Positions 35,901-43,359 are shown, counted from the first letter of the stretch. The stretch: 64,000 nt of DNA from Streptomyces sp. NBC_00464 (GCF_036013915.1 NZ_CP107899.1:7592001-7656000); one strand, 5' to 3'. Notes: a model not told the origin generated them from the letters alone. Numbers and translations: made by a program.

Positions 35901-36285
35901 CGGCAACTACGCCACCATCGTCAGCCAGGACGGCCGGCGTCAGGAGAACCCGTTCTACCTCCAGTACGGACAGGGCGGGTTCGCCTTCTCCACCCCGGGC
36001 GCCCAGCGGGCCCGGCTGGAGATGAAGCCCGAGCTCGGCCAGTGGTACCACGTGGTCGGTGTACGCAGCGGTGACGAGATCAAGCTGTACGTCGACGGCA
36101 AGCTCGCCGCGACCGCGCCGGCCGGGACCGCCGATGTCAGCAGCGGCGCGCTGTCCGTGGGCCGCGCCAAGTGGTCGGGCGGCAACACCGACTTCTGGAA
36201 CGGTTCCGTCGACCAGGTCGCGGTGTACGACAGGGCACTGACCGCCGACGAGGTGAGCGCGCTGCACGACACCGAGCAGCCGTAG
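32986..36285 (+). CDS. Secreted PA14-GH2-LamG multidomain glycoside hydrolase
   Basis: 1099 aa from TTG at 32986 (AGGA 7 nt upstream); ATG at 32998 is the alternative. A signal peptide (to about 45) precedes a PA14 domain (~60-205, GLKGEYFSMSAPG...NGFRLFIDGQVVIDHW). The GH2 part follows: sugar-binding jelly roll (~320-480), Ig-like domain, and barrel with acid/base E722 in VFNEGWGEWD and nucleophile E792 in MDGEHGGF. The last ~200 residues are a LamG/concanavalin-like domain ending in WNGSVDQVAVYDRALTADEV. Activity is probably beta-galactosidase, beta-glucuronidase or alpha-arabinopyranosidase-like. It is homologous to the GH2 at 40491, which has a different C-terminal module. Confidence 0.92.
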   Translation: MRRQMPRPRALFRTAALAAALLIPVGATLVPAAAATPAAAAGDATATTFKAGDPATAAHGLKGEYFSMSAPGARDFDKLGGTALDPQINFPGLTGTFESTTGRTENTTARWTGSITAPEDGDYTFAASGDNGFRLFIDGQVVIDHWEPDWDNEQTSKPVALKAGEPHTFKLEMFQDTGGANMFLRWSSATLARQIVPESAFTPPADFEVYPIGLSVADDGLKLLATFEDKVGDYAALKDHLTIEADTSPIPVKSVARVPGNANALAVTLTGPVLKGQQVRFAYDGEAGLLAGGKAVPQISRTATNLSTHRLTTTWGDKVDRNHPLPEYPRPQQVRDDWKNLNGPWEFAGAEAGEKPVFGKKLGERITVPYPVESQLSGLERHEDHMFYRKLVTVPKNWSVKGGKGDKSAEANRLKLNFGAVDYQATVWVNGKQVAEHTGGYTAFSADITDAVKGSGQQEIVVAVTDTTGADQPTGKQSANPGGIFYTASSGIWQTVWMEPVAPAAVDSLTTTPDIDKGRLALTVNSEDASDSARITAVARDKKGKVVGTVSGPANRELSLPVSKQHLWTPDDPYLYDLKVTLDDGRSKDTVDSYFGMRSFGIAKVGGYQKLVLNGKPFFSLAQLDQGFYPDGLNTAPSDSALLFDLKAQKDLGFNSVRKHIKVEPARWYYHADQLGLLVWQDFVSGNLTGEKGHKAFLDQGAEMMKQLHNYPSIGAWIVFNEGWGEWDRTETGKITEQVQAADPSRVVNAHSGVNCCNSKGDSGKGDIIDHHDYNNTDPAFPDDNRAAMDGEHGGFTLRSPGHMWPGAPTAIYSGVADKAALTAKYVENTRKYYLEAAGAELSGSIYTQVTDLENELNGLWTYDRREIKVDPAQVRKINREVIAAGAAAGARDEVKGGGAWSLDENKGTKAADSGPNHKDLTLSEGTSWTAGVHGSALKFNGEGQYAETSGPVVDTTRDYTVSAWASLDALPGNYATIVSQDGRRQENPFYLQYGQGGFAFSTPGAQRARLEMKPELGQWYHVVGVRSGDEIKLYVDGKLAATAPAGTADVSSGALSVGRAKWSGGNTDFWNGSVDQVAVYDRALTADEVSALHDTEQP

Positions 36286-36317
36286 CCGTCGGCTGTCGCG
36301 AAGAGCTGAACCACTGA

Positions 36318-36358
36318 GCCGCTGCCTGCGGTCGCCCCGTGCGACGGCAGGCAGCGGC
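36318..36358 (+). terminator. Terminator after GH2 gene
   Basis: GCCGCTGCCTGC (36318-36329) pairs with GCAGGCAGCGGC (36347-36358), and an inner GTCGC/GCGAC extends the stem. It lies 33 bp after the GH2 stop. Confidence 0.8.
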
Positions 36359-36499
36359 ATCTGTGGAATCGGCGATGCCGAGCCGTGTCTGCGCCTCACG
36401 TCGGGGTACTGCCGATCACCGTGCCGGAGACGGCCGGTCAAGGACACCCCGGCAACGATCCGGGCACTCGGCCTCGCCCCGGCCACGCTGCGACGGGGT

Positions 36500-36725
36500 T
36501 CAGGCGATGAGCAGGCGGAGGACGGGATCTGCCGCGTCGAGCTCGGCGAGGTCGCTGTTGCGCTCGTCCCACCGGCCGGATCCGAGGTCGGCACCGAGGC
36601 TTCGTACCGCCCGCGAGGACGGCGGCGAACTCGGGCAGGTAGTCGCGGGTGAGTCAGAACCGGTCCTGCCATCCGGGCTCGTCGGTGTCGAACGTGAGCA
36701 CCACCACATGGCAAAGGCAAGGAGA
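36500..36725 (-). pseudogene. Decayed SAM-dependent methyltransferase fragment
   Basis: Read on the minus strand, one frame gives HVVVLTFDTDEPGWQDRF, then TGA where the family has Trp, then LTRDYLPEFAAVLAGG. The next frame gives AVRSLGADLGSGRWDERN followed by SDLAELDAADPVLRLLIA and a stop. These match two separated pieces of a common actinobacterial class I methyltransferase: the LTRDYLPEF segment after the catalytic domain, and the very C-terminus. The middle ~70 residues are deleted and the N-terminus is missing. It therefore has a stop, a deletion and a frameshift, and is not functional. Confidence 0.7.
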
Positions 36726-36741
36726 GAGGTCTCTCCTTGCC
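36716..36741. repeat. Perfect 12-bp-arm inverted repeat upstream of RAE
   Basis: GGCAAGGAGAGA (36716-36727), GG, TCTCTCCTTGCC (36730-36741). It could act as a hairpin in RNA or as an operator. It sits between the methyltransferase remnant and the rifamycin-associated-element-like site. Confidence 0.7.
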
Positions 36742-36763
36742 ACTCTCAACATATAGCGCGCCG

Positions 36764-36800
36764 GGGGGCTTGCCGCAAGGCCCGGGTTACGGTGCAGAAT
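36764..36800 (+). promoter_or_regulatory. Rifamycin-associated element (RAE)-like palindrome and possible rph promoter
   Basis: GGGGCTTGCCGCAAGGCCC (about 36765-36783) is a near-palindrome closely resembling the RAE, which precedes rifamycin-inactivation and RNA-polymerase-protection genes in actinomycetes. TTGCCG inside it (36770-36775) could be a -35, with CAGAAT (36795-36800) as -10 at 19 bp. It is about 285 bp upstream of the rph start, farther than usual, with a possible gene remnant between. Confidence 0.7.
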
Positions 36801-36840
36801 CGTCGGCCGATGCCACAACCTGCGGAAATGGGAGCACGAC

Positions 36841-37067
36841 GTGCGTGTGTTGTTGTCGGCGTCCGGGGGGTGCGGTGACGTCGAATCAGAGATGCGGTCG
36901 CGACCCCTCGGGGCGGCGCTGCGGGGTCGGGTGCCGCCCGACTCGTCAGAGGCAAGGGAACGCGGGATGAGGACGTGCTCGACAAGAGGTGCGGCAGAGT
37001 GGAAGGCGCCGGTGATTCGATCGGCCACCGCAAGGCAACGGAGCACGGCAGTCTCGGAGGTGGCGCA
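36841..37067 (+). pseudogene. Possible decayed glycosyltransferase N-terminus between RAE and rph
   Basis: From GTG at 36841 (GGGAG upstream) the frame opens MRVLLSASGGCGDVES, which resembles the start of GT1/GT28 antibiotic glycosyltransferases (MRVLLSTxGSRGDVEP). LGAALRGRVPPDSSEARERGM follows, aligning with their LGxEVRxCVPPDFxE segment. After about 45 residues similarity ends; the frame runs to a stop overlapping the rph start (37069-37071). RAE-controlled rifampin glycosyltransferases are known, so a deleted one is possible. The fragment is short and the match imperfect. Confidence 0.4.
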
Positions 37068-39674
37068 ATGACTGAACAGTACGTCCGGGATCTGGAAGAG
37101 ACGGACGAGACGCAGGTAGCGCTCGTTGGCGGCAAGGGCGCGCACCTGGGCGGGCTGTCGCGGATCGAAGGCATCCGCGTGCCGGACGGCTTCTGCGTGA
37201 CGACGGACGCGTTCCGCCGGATCATGGCGCAAGCACCGTCGATCGGCGACCGGCTGGATCAGCTGTCGCTCGTGGACCCGGACGACCGGGAGGCGATCCG
37301 CACCCTCAGCGCACAGATCCGTCGGACCATCGAAGGGATCGCCGTCCCGGACGGTCTCGCGGCGGCGATCACCCGTGCGCTCGCCCGGCACGGCGAGCAG
37401 GCCGCATACGCCGTCCGGTCCAGCGCGACGGCGGAGGACCTGCCGACGGCCTCGTTCGCCGGCCAGCAGGACACGTATCTGAACGTCGTCGGGCCGACGG
37501 CCGTGCTGCGGCACATCAGCCGGTGCTGGGCATCGCTGTTCACCGAGCGCGCCGTGACCTACCGCCGGCGGAACGGCATCGACCACCGTACGGTCCACAT
37601 GGCCGTGGTCGTGCAGCAGATGGTCTTCCCGGAGGCCTCCGGCATCCTGTTCACGGCCGACCCCGTCACGGGCAACCGGACGATCGCCACCGTGGACGCC
37701 GGCTTCGGCCTCGGCGAGGCCCTGGTCTCGGGCCTGGTGAACCCGGACGTCTTCAAGGTGCGAAACGACGAAGTCGTCGCCAGGACGATCTCCGCCAAAG
37801 AGCGTGCCGTTCACGCCCTGGCGACCGGTGGTACGCAGGAGGTGACGGTCGACGCGCAGCGGCAGGAGCAGCCGGCACTGACGGATGCGCAGGCCGTGCG
37901 GCTCGTGCGGCTCGGGCGGCGGATCGAAGCACACTTCGGCCGCCCGCAGGACATCGAATGGTGCCTGGCCGACGACGAGTTCCGGATCGTGCAGAGCCGG
38001 CCGATCACGACACTGTTTCCCGTGCCGGAGGCCGGCGACCAGGACAATCATGTCTACGTCTCCGTCGGCCATCAGCAGATGATGACCGACCCCATGAAGC
38101 CCCTGGGATTCTCCATGTGGCAGCAGACGGCCATGGTGGCGATGCACGAGGCAGGCGGGAGGCTGTTCGTCGACGTCACCCGGCGCCTGGCCTCGCCCGC
38201 GAGCCGCGCCGGCCTTCTGGACGTCATGGGGAAAGGCGATCCGCTGGTCAGGGACGCTCTGGAGACCGTCCTGGACCGCGATGGCTTCGTCCCGTCGCTC
38301 CCGGACGCGGCTCCCGGAGGGCCGCCGGCCGGAAGCGCGCCCGCCCCGGTCGAAACCGATCCGGCCATCGTCACCGAGCTGATCGAGCGGAGCCGGCAGT
38401 CCATCGCGGCTCTGGAGCGCGACATCCGGACGAAGACCGGTCCGGCACTGTTCGACTTTCTGCTGGCGGCCTTCGACGAGCACAAGCGCGTCCTCAGCGA
38501 CCCACTGAGCATGCAAGTCATCATGGCGGGGATGGAGGCCACCTGGTGGCTCAACGACAAGCTGGAGGAGTGGCTGGGCGAGAAGAACGCGGCTGACACG
38601 CTCACGCTGTCCGCACCCGACAACATCACGTCGGAGATGGGGCTGGCGCTGCTCGATGTCGCGGACGTGATCCGCCCTAATCCGGAGGTGGTGGCGTTCC
38701 TTCGCGGCGTCGAGCACACCGGGGACGAAACCTTCCTGGACGAGCTGGCGAAGCTCGCGGGCGGGACCGGAGCGCGCGATGCCATCGAGGCCTATCTCGA
38801 CCGGTACGGCATGCGCTGCGTCGGCGAGATCGACATCACGAGGCCGCGGTGGAGCGAACGCCCCACCACGCTCGTGCCCGTGATCCTCGACAACGTCAGG
38901 AACTTCGAGCCGGGAGCCGCCGCGCGGCGCTTCGAGCAGGGGCGGCAGAAGGCGCAGAAGAAGGAACAGGACGTGCTGTCCCGCCTGCGTGCCCTGCCGG
39001 ACGGGGACCGGAAGGCGGACGAGGCCAAGCGCATGATCGACCGGGTCCGCACCTTCATCGGGTACCGGGAGTACCCGAAGTACGGCATCATCGGCCGCTA
39101 CTTCGTCTACAAGCAGGCTCTGCTGGCGGAGGCGGAGCGCCTCGTGCGGGCCGATGTGCTTGCCGAGAAGGAGGACATCTTCTACCTCACGTTCCAGGAG
39201 CTCCACGACGTGGTGCGCTCGAACCAGGTGGACGATCAGCTGATCCAGCAGCGCAAGGACGAGTTCCGGTCGTACCAAGCGCTCACACCGCCCCGGGTGC
39301 TCACCTCGGACGGCGAGGCCGTCACCGGGGCCTACCGCCGCGACGACGTGCCGGACGGCGCCCTGACCGGCCTGGCGGTTTCCTCCGGGACCGTCGAGGG
39401 AAGGGCCCGCGTCATTCTTGACATGGCGGAGGCAGATCTCGAAGCGGGCGACATCCTGGTCACGGCCTTCACGGACCCCAGCTGGTCGCCGCTGTTCGTC
39501 GGTATCGCGGGTCTGGTGACGGAGGTCGGCGGCCTGATGACCCATGGTGCGGTGATCGCCCGGGAGTACGGCTTGCCGGCCGTCGTGGGCGTGGAGCGGG
39601 CGACCCGGCTGATCCGGGACGGGCAGCGGATCCGCGTGCACGGAACCGACGGGTACATCGAGATCCTGCCTTGA
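37068..39674 (+). CDS. rph: Rifampin phosphotransferase
   Basis: 868 aa, start ATG with GGAGG 8 nt upstream. The length equals that of characterised Rph enzymes. ATP-grasp domain (~1-310): VGGKGAHLGGL, YAVRSSATAEDLPTASFAGQQDTYLNV, ASGILFTADPVTGNR and QDIEWCLADDEFRIVQSRPI. Long helical rifampin-binding domain (~325-760). C-terminal swivelling His domain with H826 in GGLMTHGAVIAREYGLPAVVGV, corresponding to the catalytic His near 825 in known Rph. It transfers the beta-phosphate of ATP to a rifampin hydroxyl and inactivates the drug in the cytoplasm. PEP synthase is the alternative, but size, domain limits and the RAE-like site favour Rph. Confidence 0.92.
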   Translation: MTEQYVRDLEETDETQVALVGGKGAHLGGLSRIEGIRVPDGFCVTTDAFRRIMAQAPSIGDRLDQLSLVDPDDREAIRTLSAQIRRTIEGIAVPDGLAAAITRALARHGEQAAYAVRSSATAEDLPTASFAGQQDTYLNVVGPTAVLRHISRCWASLFTERAVTYRRRNGIDHRTVHMAVVVQQMVFPEASGILFTADPVTGNRTIATVDAGFGLGEALVSGLVNPDVFKVRNDEVVARTISAKERAVHALATGGTQEVTVDAQRQEQPALTDAQAVRLVRLGRRIEAHFGRPQDIEWCLADDEFRIVQSRPITTLFPVPEAGDQDNHVYVSVGHQQMMTDPMKPLGFSMWQQTAMVAMHEAGGRLFVDVTRRLASPASRAGLLDVMGKGDPLVRDALETVLDRDGFVPSLPDAAPGGPPAGSAPAPVETDPAIVTELIERSRQSIAALERDIRTKTGPALFDFLLAAFDEHKRVLSDPLSMQVIMAGMEATWWLNDKLEEWLGEKNAADTLTLSAPDNITSEMGLALLDVADVIRPNPEVVAFLRGVEHTGDETFLDELAKLAGGTGARDAIEAYLDRYGMRCVGEIDITRPRWSERPTTLVPVILDNVRNFEPGAAARRFEQGRQKAQKKEQDVLSRLRALPDGDRKADEAKRMIDRVRTFIGYREYPKYGIIGRYFVYKQALLAEAERLVRADVLAEKEDIFYLTFQELHDVVRSNQVDDQLIQQRKDEFRSYQALTPPRVLTSDGEAVTGAYRRDDVPDGALTGLAVSSGTVEGRARVILDMAEADLEAGDILVTAFTDPSWSPLFVGIAGLVTEVGGLMTHGAVIAREYGLPAVVGVERATRLIRDGQRIRVHGTDGYIEILP

Positions 39675-39724
39675 CCGGCCGCACCGGGAAGAGCATCCAT
39701 GGCTTCCGGCCGGACGGAGCCGGC

Positions 39725-40252
39725 ATGACCACCGTGAGGATCGAGGAATGGGAGATCCGGCGCCGTCGATACGCCGACCTGAGCGCGTGCGTGGCAGCAC
39801 TGGCCACCGTGCACGAGGCGGACCGCTACCCCGCCGAGTGGCCGGCCGACCCGGCACGCTGGCTGACGCCCGATGACATGCTCGATGGCTGGGTGGCCAT
39901 GGAAGGTCCGGACGTTCTGGGGCATGTGGCACTGCCCCGTACCGACCACGTCCTGGCGGCGGATACGGGACTGCCGCCGGAGGAACTGGCCTCGGTGGCC
40001 CGGCTGTTCGCCACGGCGTCGGCCCGTCGGCGCGGCGTGGCACGTGCGCTGCTCGACACCGTGACGACGGCCGCGGCAGCCGAGGGCCGGCGACTGGTCC
40101 TGGAGGTGGAGGACGGCGGCAGGGCGGCCATCGCCCTCTACGAACGCACGGGGTGGCGCCGTGCCGGCAGCCGCCCCGGCGACTGGACGACGGCCGACGG
40201 CCGGACGGCGCTGCTGCACACGTACGTGGCCCCGGCTGAAGGAATTTGCTAG
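39725..40252 (+). CDS. GNAT N-acetyltransferase
   Basis: 175 aa starting MTTVRIEEWEIRRRRYADLSACVAAL, 50 bp after rph; a longer in-frame start exists inside the spacer. The acetyl-CoA motif reads LFATASARRRGVARALLDTV, and EVEDGGRAAIALYERTGWRRAGSRPGDW is a normal GNAT C-terminal half. It may be co-transcribed with rph as a second modification enzyme, which is inference only. The TAG stop (40250-40252) lies in the first CTAG of palindromic element 3, so the final AEGIC may have been fixed by insertion. Confidence 0.88.
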   Translation: MTTVRIEEWEIRRRRYADLSACVAALATVHEADRYPAEWPADPARWLTPDDMLDGWVAMEGPDVLGHVALPRTDHVLAADTGLPPEELASVARLFATASARRRGVARALLDTVTTAAAAEGRRLVLEVEDGGRAAIALYERTGWRRAGSRPGDWTTADGRTALLHTYVAPAEGIC

Positions 40253-40414
40253 GGCCTTTCGTTTGGATCAGGCCGGATCAGGGAGCGGGGTCCGGTGCGT
40301 GCAGCTGCAAGGCGGAGGAGGGAGTCACTGCGGAGCATGGGTGACCGATGACAACGCGGCAGATGTGCGTGCCGGAGCCCGCGAGCCCGGCCTGATCCAA
40401 ACGAGAGGCCCTAG
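40249..40414. repeat. CTAG-bounded palindromic element 3 (166 bp)
   Basis: It starts CTAGGGCCTTTCGTTTGGAT and ends with its complement (one mismatch), followed inward by CAGGCCGG pairing with the same on the other side. The centre is GTGCGTGCAGCTGCAAGGCGG, a stem GTCAC-TGC-GGA-GCA-TGGGTGAC, and CAACGCGGCAGATGTGCGTGCC, the same plan as elements 1 and 2 with more drift. The arms share only CTAGGGC with the others. Its left CTAG supplies the GNAT stop codon. Confidence 0.88.
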
Positions 40415-40427
40415 GGGCTCCGGACCG

Positions 40428-40467
40428 ACGGCCAGGACGCGACGCATGTGCGTCGGGTCCTGGCCGT
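40428..40467 (-). terminator. Terminator after minus-strand GH2-CBM42 gene
   Basis: ACGGCCAGGAC (40428-40438) pairs with GTCCTGGCCGT (40457-40467), and an inner stem CGACGCA/TGCGTCG (40440-40446/40449-40455) makes a nearly continuous hairpin. It ends 24 bp from the GH2 stop. Confidence 0.8.
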
Positions 40468-40490
40468 GGGCGGGGGAGCAGACGGTCAGG

Positions 40491-42836
40491 TCACGGTGCC
40501 CAGGGCGCCTCCACCGCCCAGGTGGTGTCCTCGGCGAACGTGGCCGGGTTGTCCCAGGCGTGCCCACCGCCCGGCGTGGCCAGCCACACCTCCGAGTCGA
40601 TGTGGCGCAGATAGCTGCCCGGCAGATTGGCGCTGGACAGCCGTACCCCTCCCGTACCGGCGATGGCGCACCAGGTGGCGTCGGCCTTGAAGAGCGCCGA
40701 GCCGTCATCGGCGTCCCGTCGCACCCGGAAGTCGCGGTGCCGGAGGAACTCGCCGGGATAGTTGCGGGACTCCAGCGAGTAGCAGTTGCTGTTGGCGAGC
40801 CCGGTGACGATCTTCCAGGTGGCGTCGTTCTTCAGCAGCGTGCTGCTCGCTCCGCTGACGACCTCGGTGAAAGCGAGCGCGTCCTGATGGCGCAGGTACT
40901 TGTCGGTGTAGCCAGGGGTGGTGACGCGCAGGGACTTGTACTGTCCGGTGGGCAGGGTCACCGGCGGGGCGGGGTTGCGTGAGGCGTTGACGAGCGCCTG
41001 GTTGGCGGCCTTCACGCGTGCGGTGTCCACCTTGACGACCTGGCGGTCGTAGGTGAGCAGCCCGTTCGCCTCGTTCTCGACGTCGGTGATCTCCGTATAC
41101 ACCGAGGCGGACAGGCCTGCGGGCAGCTGGCCGACACGGATGCTGTCGAGCAGCCCGACGAAGCGGTCGTTGAGTGCCGCGACGCTCGCCTGGTCCTCGT
41201 AGCTGAAGCCGCCGCCGGGGAACCACTCGTGCCCGGGGACCTTGTAGCCGAGGCCGCCGAACTCGCCGAGGACGGCCGCCCGGGTCGCCGTCGGCGCGGT
41301 GTTGCCGGGGCCGACGTAGACGTGGTGGTCGACCACGTCCCCGTTGCCGCCGTCCACCGAGCCGCAGCAGTTGACCCCGCTCATGTTGTTCACCAGCCGG
41401 GACGGGTCGTACGCCTTCACCTCATTGGCGATCCTGCCCTGGTCGTACTGCCCCCAGCCCTCGTTCTGGTCGACCCACATCACCAGCGAGGGCGAGCTGC
41501 GGTGCTGGTCGATGACGGCGTGGAACTCGGCCTCCCACTGGGTGCGGGCCGCCGCGTCGGGACTCTTGCCGGTGTCCATGGCGGGCATGTCCTGCCAGAC
41601 CAGCAGTCCGAGCTTGTCCGCCCAGTAGAACCAGCGCTGCGGCTCGACCTTGATGTGCTTGCGGACCATGTTGAAGCCGAGGTCCTTGTGGGCCTGGAGG
41701 TCCGACTTCAGGGCGTCGTCGGTCGGCGCGGTGTAGATGCCGTCCGGCCAGTAGCCCTGGTCCAGGGTGCCGGTCTGGAAGACGAACTTCCCGTTGAGGA
41801 CGGGTCGCAGTACGCCGTCGACCTTCGCCACGGCGATCGACCGCATGCCCGTGTAGCCGGCGGCCGAGTCCGTGACGGCCGAGCCGTCCAGCAGCTCCGC
41901 CTTCACGTCGTACAGGAACGGGTCCTCCGGAGTCCATAGATGCGGGTTCGGCACCGGAACGGAGATCTCGGAGCCGACGGTCCCGGTGGCCGTGCCGACC
42001 ACGTTCCCGCCGCTGGAGACGGTGACCCGGGTGCTGCGGCCGGACGCGGACGCGCCCTGCACCTTCACCCGCAGCGTGCTGTCGCCCAGGTTCGGTGTCA
42101 TGTCGAGGCGGGTGATGTGGGCGGCCGCGACCGGCTCCAGCCACACCGTCTGCCAGATGCCGGAGGCCGCGGTGTAGAAGATGCCGCCGCCGGTGTGCGG
42201 CTGCACGTCATTGATGCGCTGTTTGCCGACGGCCTGGCCGCCCGTCTGCGTCGGGTCGTACACGGAGACCACGACCGTGTTCGTACCCCCGTTGAGCTGC
42301 GGGGTGATGTCGTACGCGAACGAGTCGTAGCCGCCCTTGTGCGCACCGACCTGGGTGCCGTTGACCCAGACCGTGGTCTGCCAGTCGGACGCGCCGAAGT
42401 TGAGTACGACCCGGCGGCCGTTCCAGTCGGAGGGCACGGTGAAGGTGCGCTTGTACCAGAGCTTGTCGTTCTCGGTGATCTTCCGCTGGATGCCGGAGAG
42501 CGCGGACTCCGCGACGAACGGCACGCGGATCCGATCAGGGAACGAGGACGGCTGCCCGGCGTCCCGGCCGGTCACCGCGAAGTCCCAGATGCCGTTGAGG
42601 TTGGCCCAGTCGGGCCGGGTCAGCTGCGGGCGCGGGTACTCCGGCAGCGGATTGTCGACGGGGACCCGGTCGGTCCACGGCGTCGTCATCGGGGACGGTT
42701 TGGGTGCCCAGGAGGCGGCACCGGCGGGCGCGGAGCCGACTCCCACCAGCGTCGAGGACACCAGCGCCAGCAGTCCGGTCGTGGCGATCGCCCGTCTCCA
42801 CCACGGCCTGCGGCCGGGCACACGTAAACGGCTCAT
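40491..42836 (-). CDS. Secreted GH2 hydrolase with C-terminal CBM42 (AbfB) domain
   Basis: 781 aa, start ATG with AAGGAG 9 nt upstream. The signal peptide contains RRPWWRRAIATTGLLALVSS and ends AGA. GH2 domains: sugar-binding jelly roll (~60-225), Ig-like (~230-330), barrel (~340-610) with acid/base E459 in DQNEGWGQYD and nucleophile E525 in VLGEFGG. The last ~140 residues are an AbfB/CBM42 trefoil (SLRVTTPGYTDKYLRHQDA, SLESRNYPGEFLRHRDF, LSSANLPGSYLRHIDSEVW), which binds arabinofuranosyl side chains. This targets the enzyme to arabinoxylan or arabinan. It lies downstream of GH127 on the same strand, but a hairpin separates them. Confidence 0.94.
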   Translation of the reverse strand: MSRLRVPGRRPWWRRAIATTGLLALVSSTLVGVGSAPAGAASWAPKPSPMTTPWTDRVPVDNPLPEYPRPQLTRPDWANLNGIWDFAVTGRDAGQPSSFPDRIRVPFVAESALSGIQRKITENDKLWYKRTFTVPSDWNGRRVVLNFGASDWQTTVWVNGTQVGAHKGGYDSFAYDITPQLNGGTNTVVVSVYDPTQTGGQAVGKQRINDVQPHTGGGIFYTAASGIWQTVWLEPVAAAHITRLDMTPNLGDSTLRVKVQGASASGRSTRVTVSSGGNVVGTATGTVGSEISVPVPNPHLWTPEDPFLYDVKAELLDGSAVTDSAAGYTGMRSIAVAKVDGVLRPVLNGKFVFQTGTLDQGYWPDGIYTAPTDDALKSDLQAHKDLGFNMVRKHIKVEPQRWFYWADKLGLLVWQDMPAMDTGKSPDAAARTQWEAEFHAVIDQHRSSPSLVMWVDQNEGWGQYDQGRIANEVKAYDPSRLVNNMSGVNCCGSVDGGNGDVVDHHVYVGPGNTAPTATRAAVLGEFGGLGYKVPGHEWFPGGGFSYEDQASVAALNDRFVGLLDSIRVGQLPAGLSASVYTEITDVENEANGLLTYDRQVVKVDTARVKAANQALVNASRNPAPPVTLPTGQYKSLRVTTPGYTDKYLRHQDALAFTEVVSGASSTLLKNDATWKIVTGLANSNCYSLESRNYPGEFLRHRDFRVRRDADDGSALFKADATWCAIAGTGGVRLSSANLPGSYLRHIDSEVWLATPGGGHAWDNPATFAEDTTWAVEAPWAP

Positions 42837-42878
42837 TGGTTCGTCTCCTTCGCCGGGGGCTGCCCCGGTACGGGGAAA

Positions 42879-42904
42879 CTCCCCGCGCCGGGTGGCGCGG
42901 GGAG
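42879..42904 (-). terminator. Hairpin between GH127 and GH2-CBM42 genes
   Basis: CTCCCCGCGCC (42879-42889), GGGT, GGCGCGGGGAG (42894-42904). It lies 32 bp after the GH127 stop and about 30 bp before the GH2 ribosome-binding site, so it may terminate or attenuate read-through. Confidence 0.7.
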
Positions 42905-42936
42905 CGGTGCGGGATGTGCGGACGAACGGTCGGGGG

Positions 42937-43359
42937 TCAGACGAGCTGCCAGAGGTGGTCGTCGGTGCCGTTGTCGTCGAACTGGACGACGTGGGCGCTG
43001 TCCTGGGTGGACATGTTGTCGACGCCGAGGACCTTGCCGGAGTGGCGGTTGCGGACGCGGTACCAGCCGTCGCCGTCGGGGACCAGCTGCCAGAGGTGGT
43101 CGTCGGTGCCGTTGTCGTCGAACTGGACGACGTGGGCGCTGTCGGCGGTGGACATGTTGTCGACGCCGAGGACCTTGCCCGAGTGACGGTTGCGGATCCG
43201 GTACCAGCCGTCGCCCTCCGGGACGAGCTGCCAGTCGTGGTCGTCGGTGCCGGTGTCACCGAACTGGACGACGTGCGCGCTGTTGGCCGTGGACATGTTG
43301 TCGACGCCGAGGATCTTGCCGGAGTGGTGGTTGCGGATCCGGTACCAGCGGTCGGAGAG
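42937..43359 (-). repeat. Three 141-bp tandem repeats in the GH127 3' end
   Basis: Repeat starts are marked by GCTGCCAG at 42945, 43086 and 43227, exactly 141 bp (47 codons) apart, with very high nucleotide identity between the first two. They encode three copies of W-Y-R-I/V-R-N-R/H-H-SGK-V/I-LGVDNMST...HVVQF-D/G-D-N/T-GTDDHLWQLV, the three lobes of a ricin-like trefoil. Confidence 0.95.

Noticed and set aside
36654..40043. An 1129-codon open frame on the minus strand opposite rph
   Set aside because: Shadow of rph. Only its last ~20 residues, near 36660-36725, are meaningful, and they belong to the methyltransferase remnant.
42937..43359. Tandem 141-bp repeats as a CRISPR-like or satellite array
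   Set aside because: The period is a whole number of codons and the frame encodes a lectin trefoil, so it is coding.
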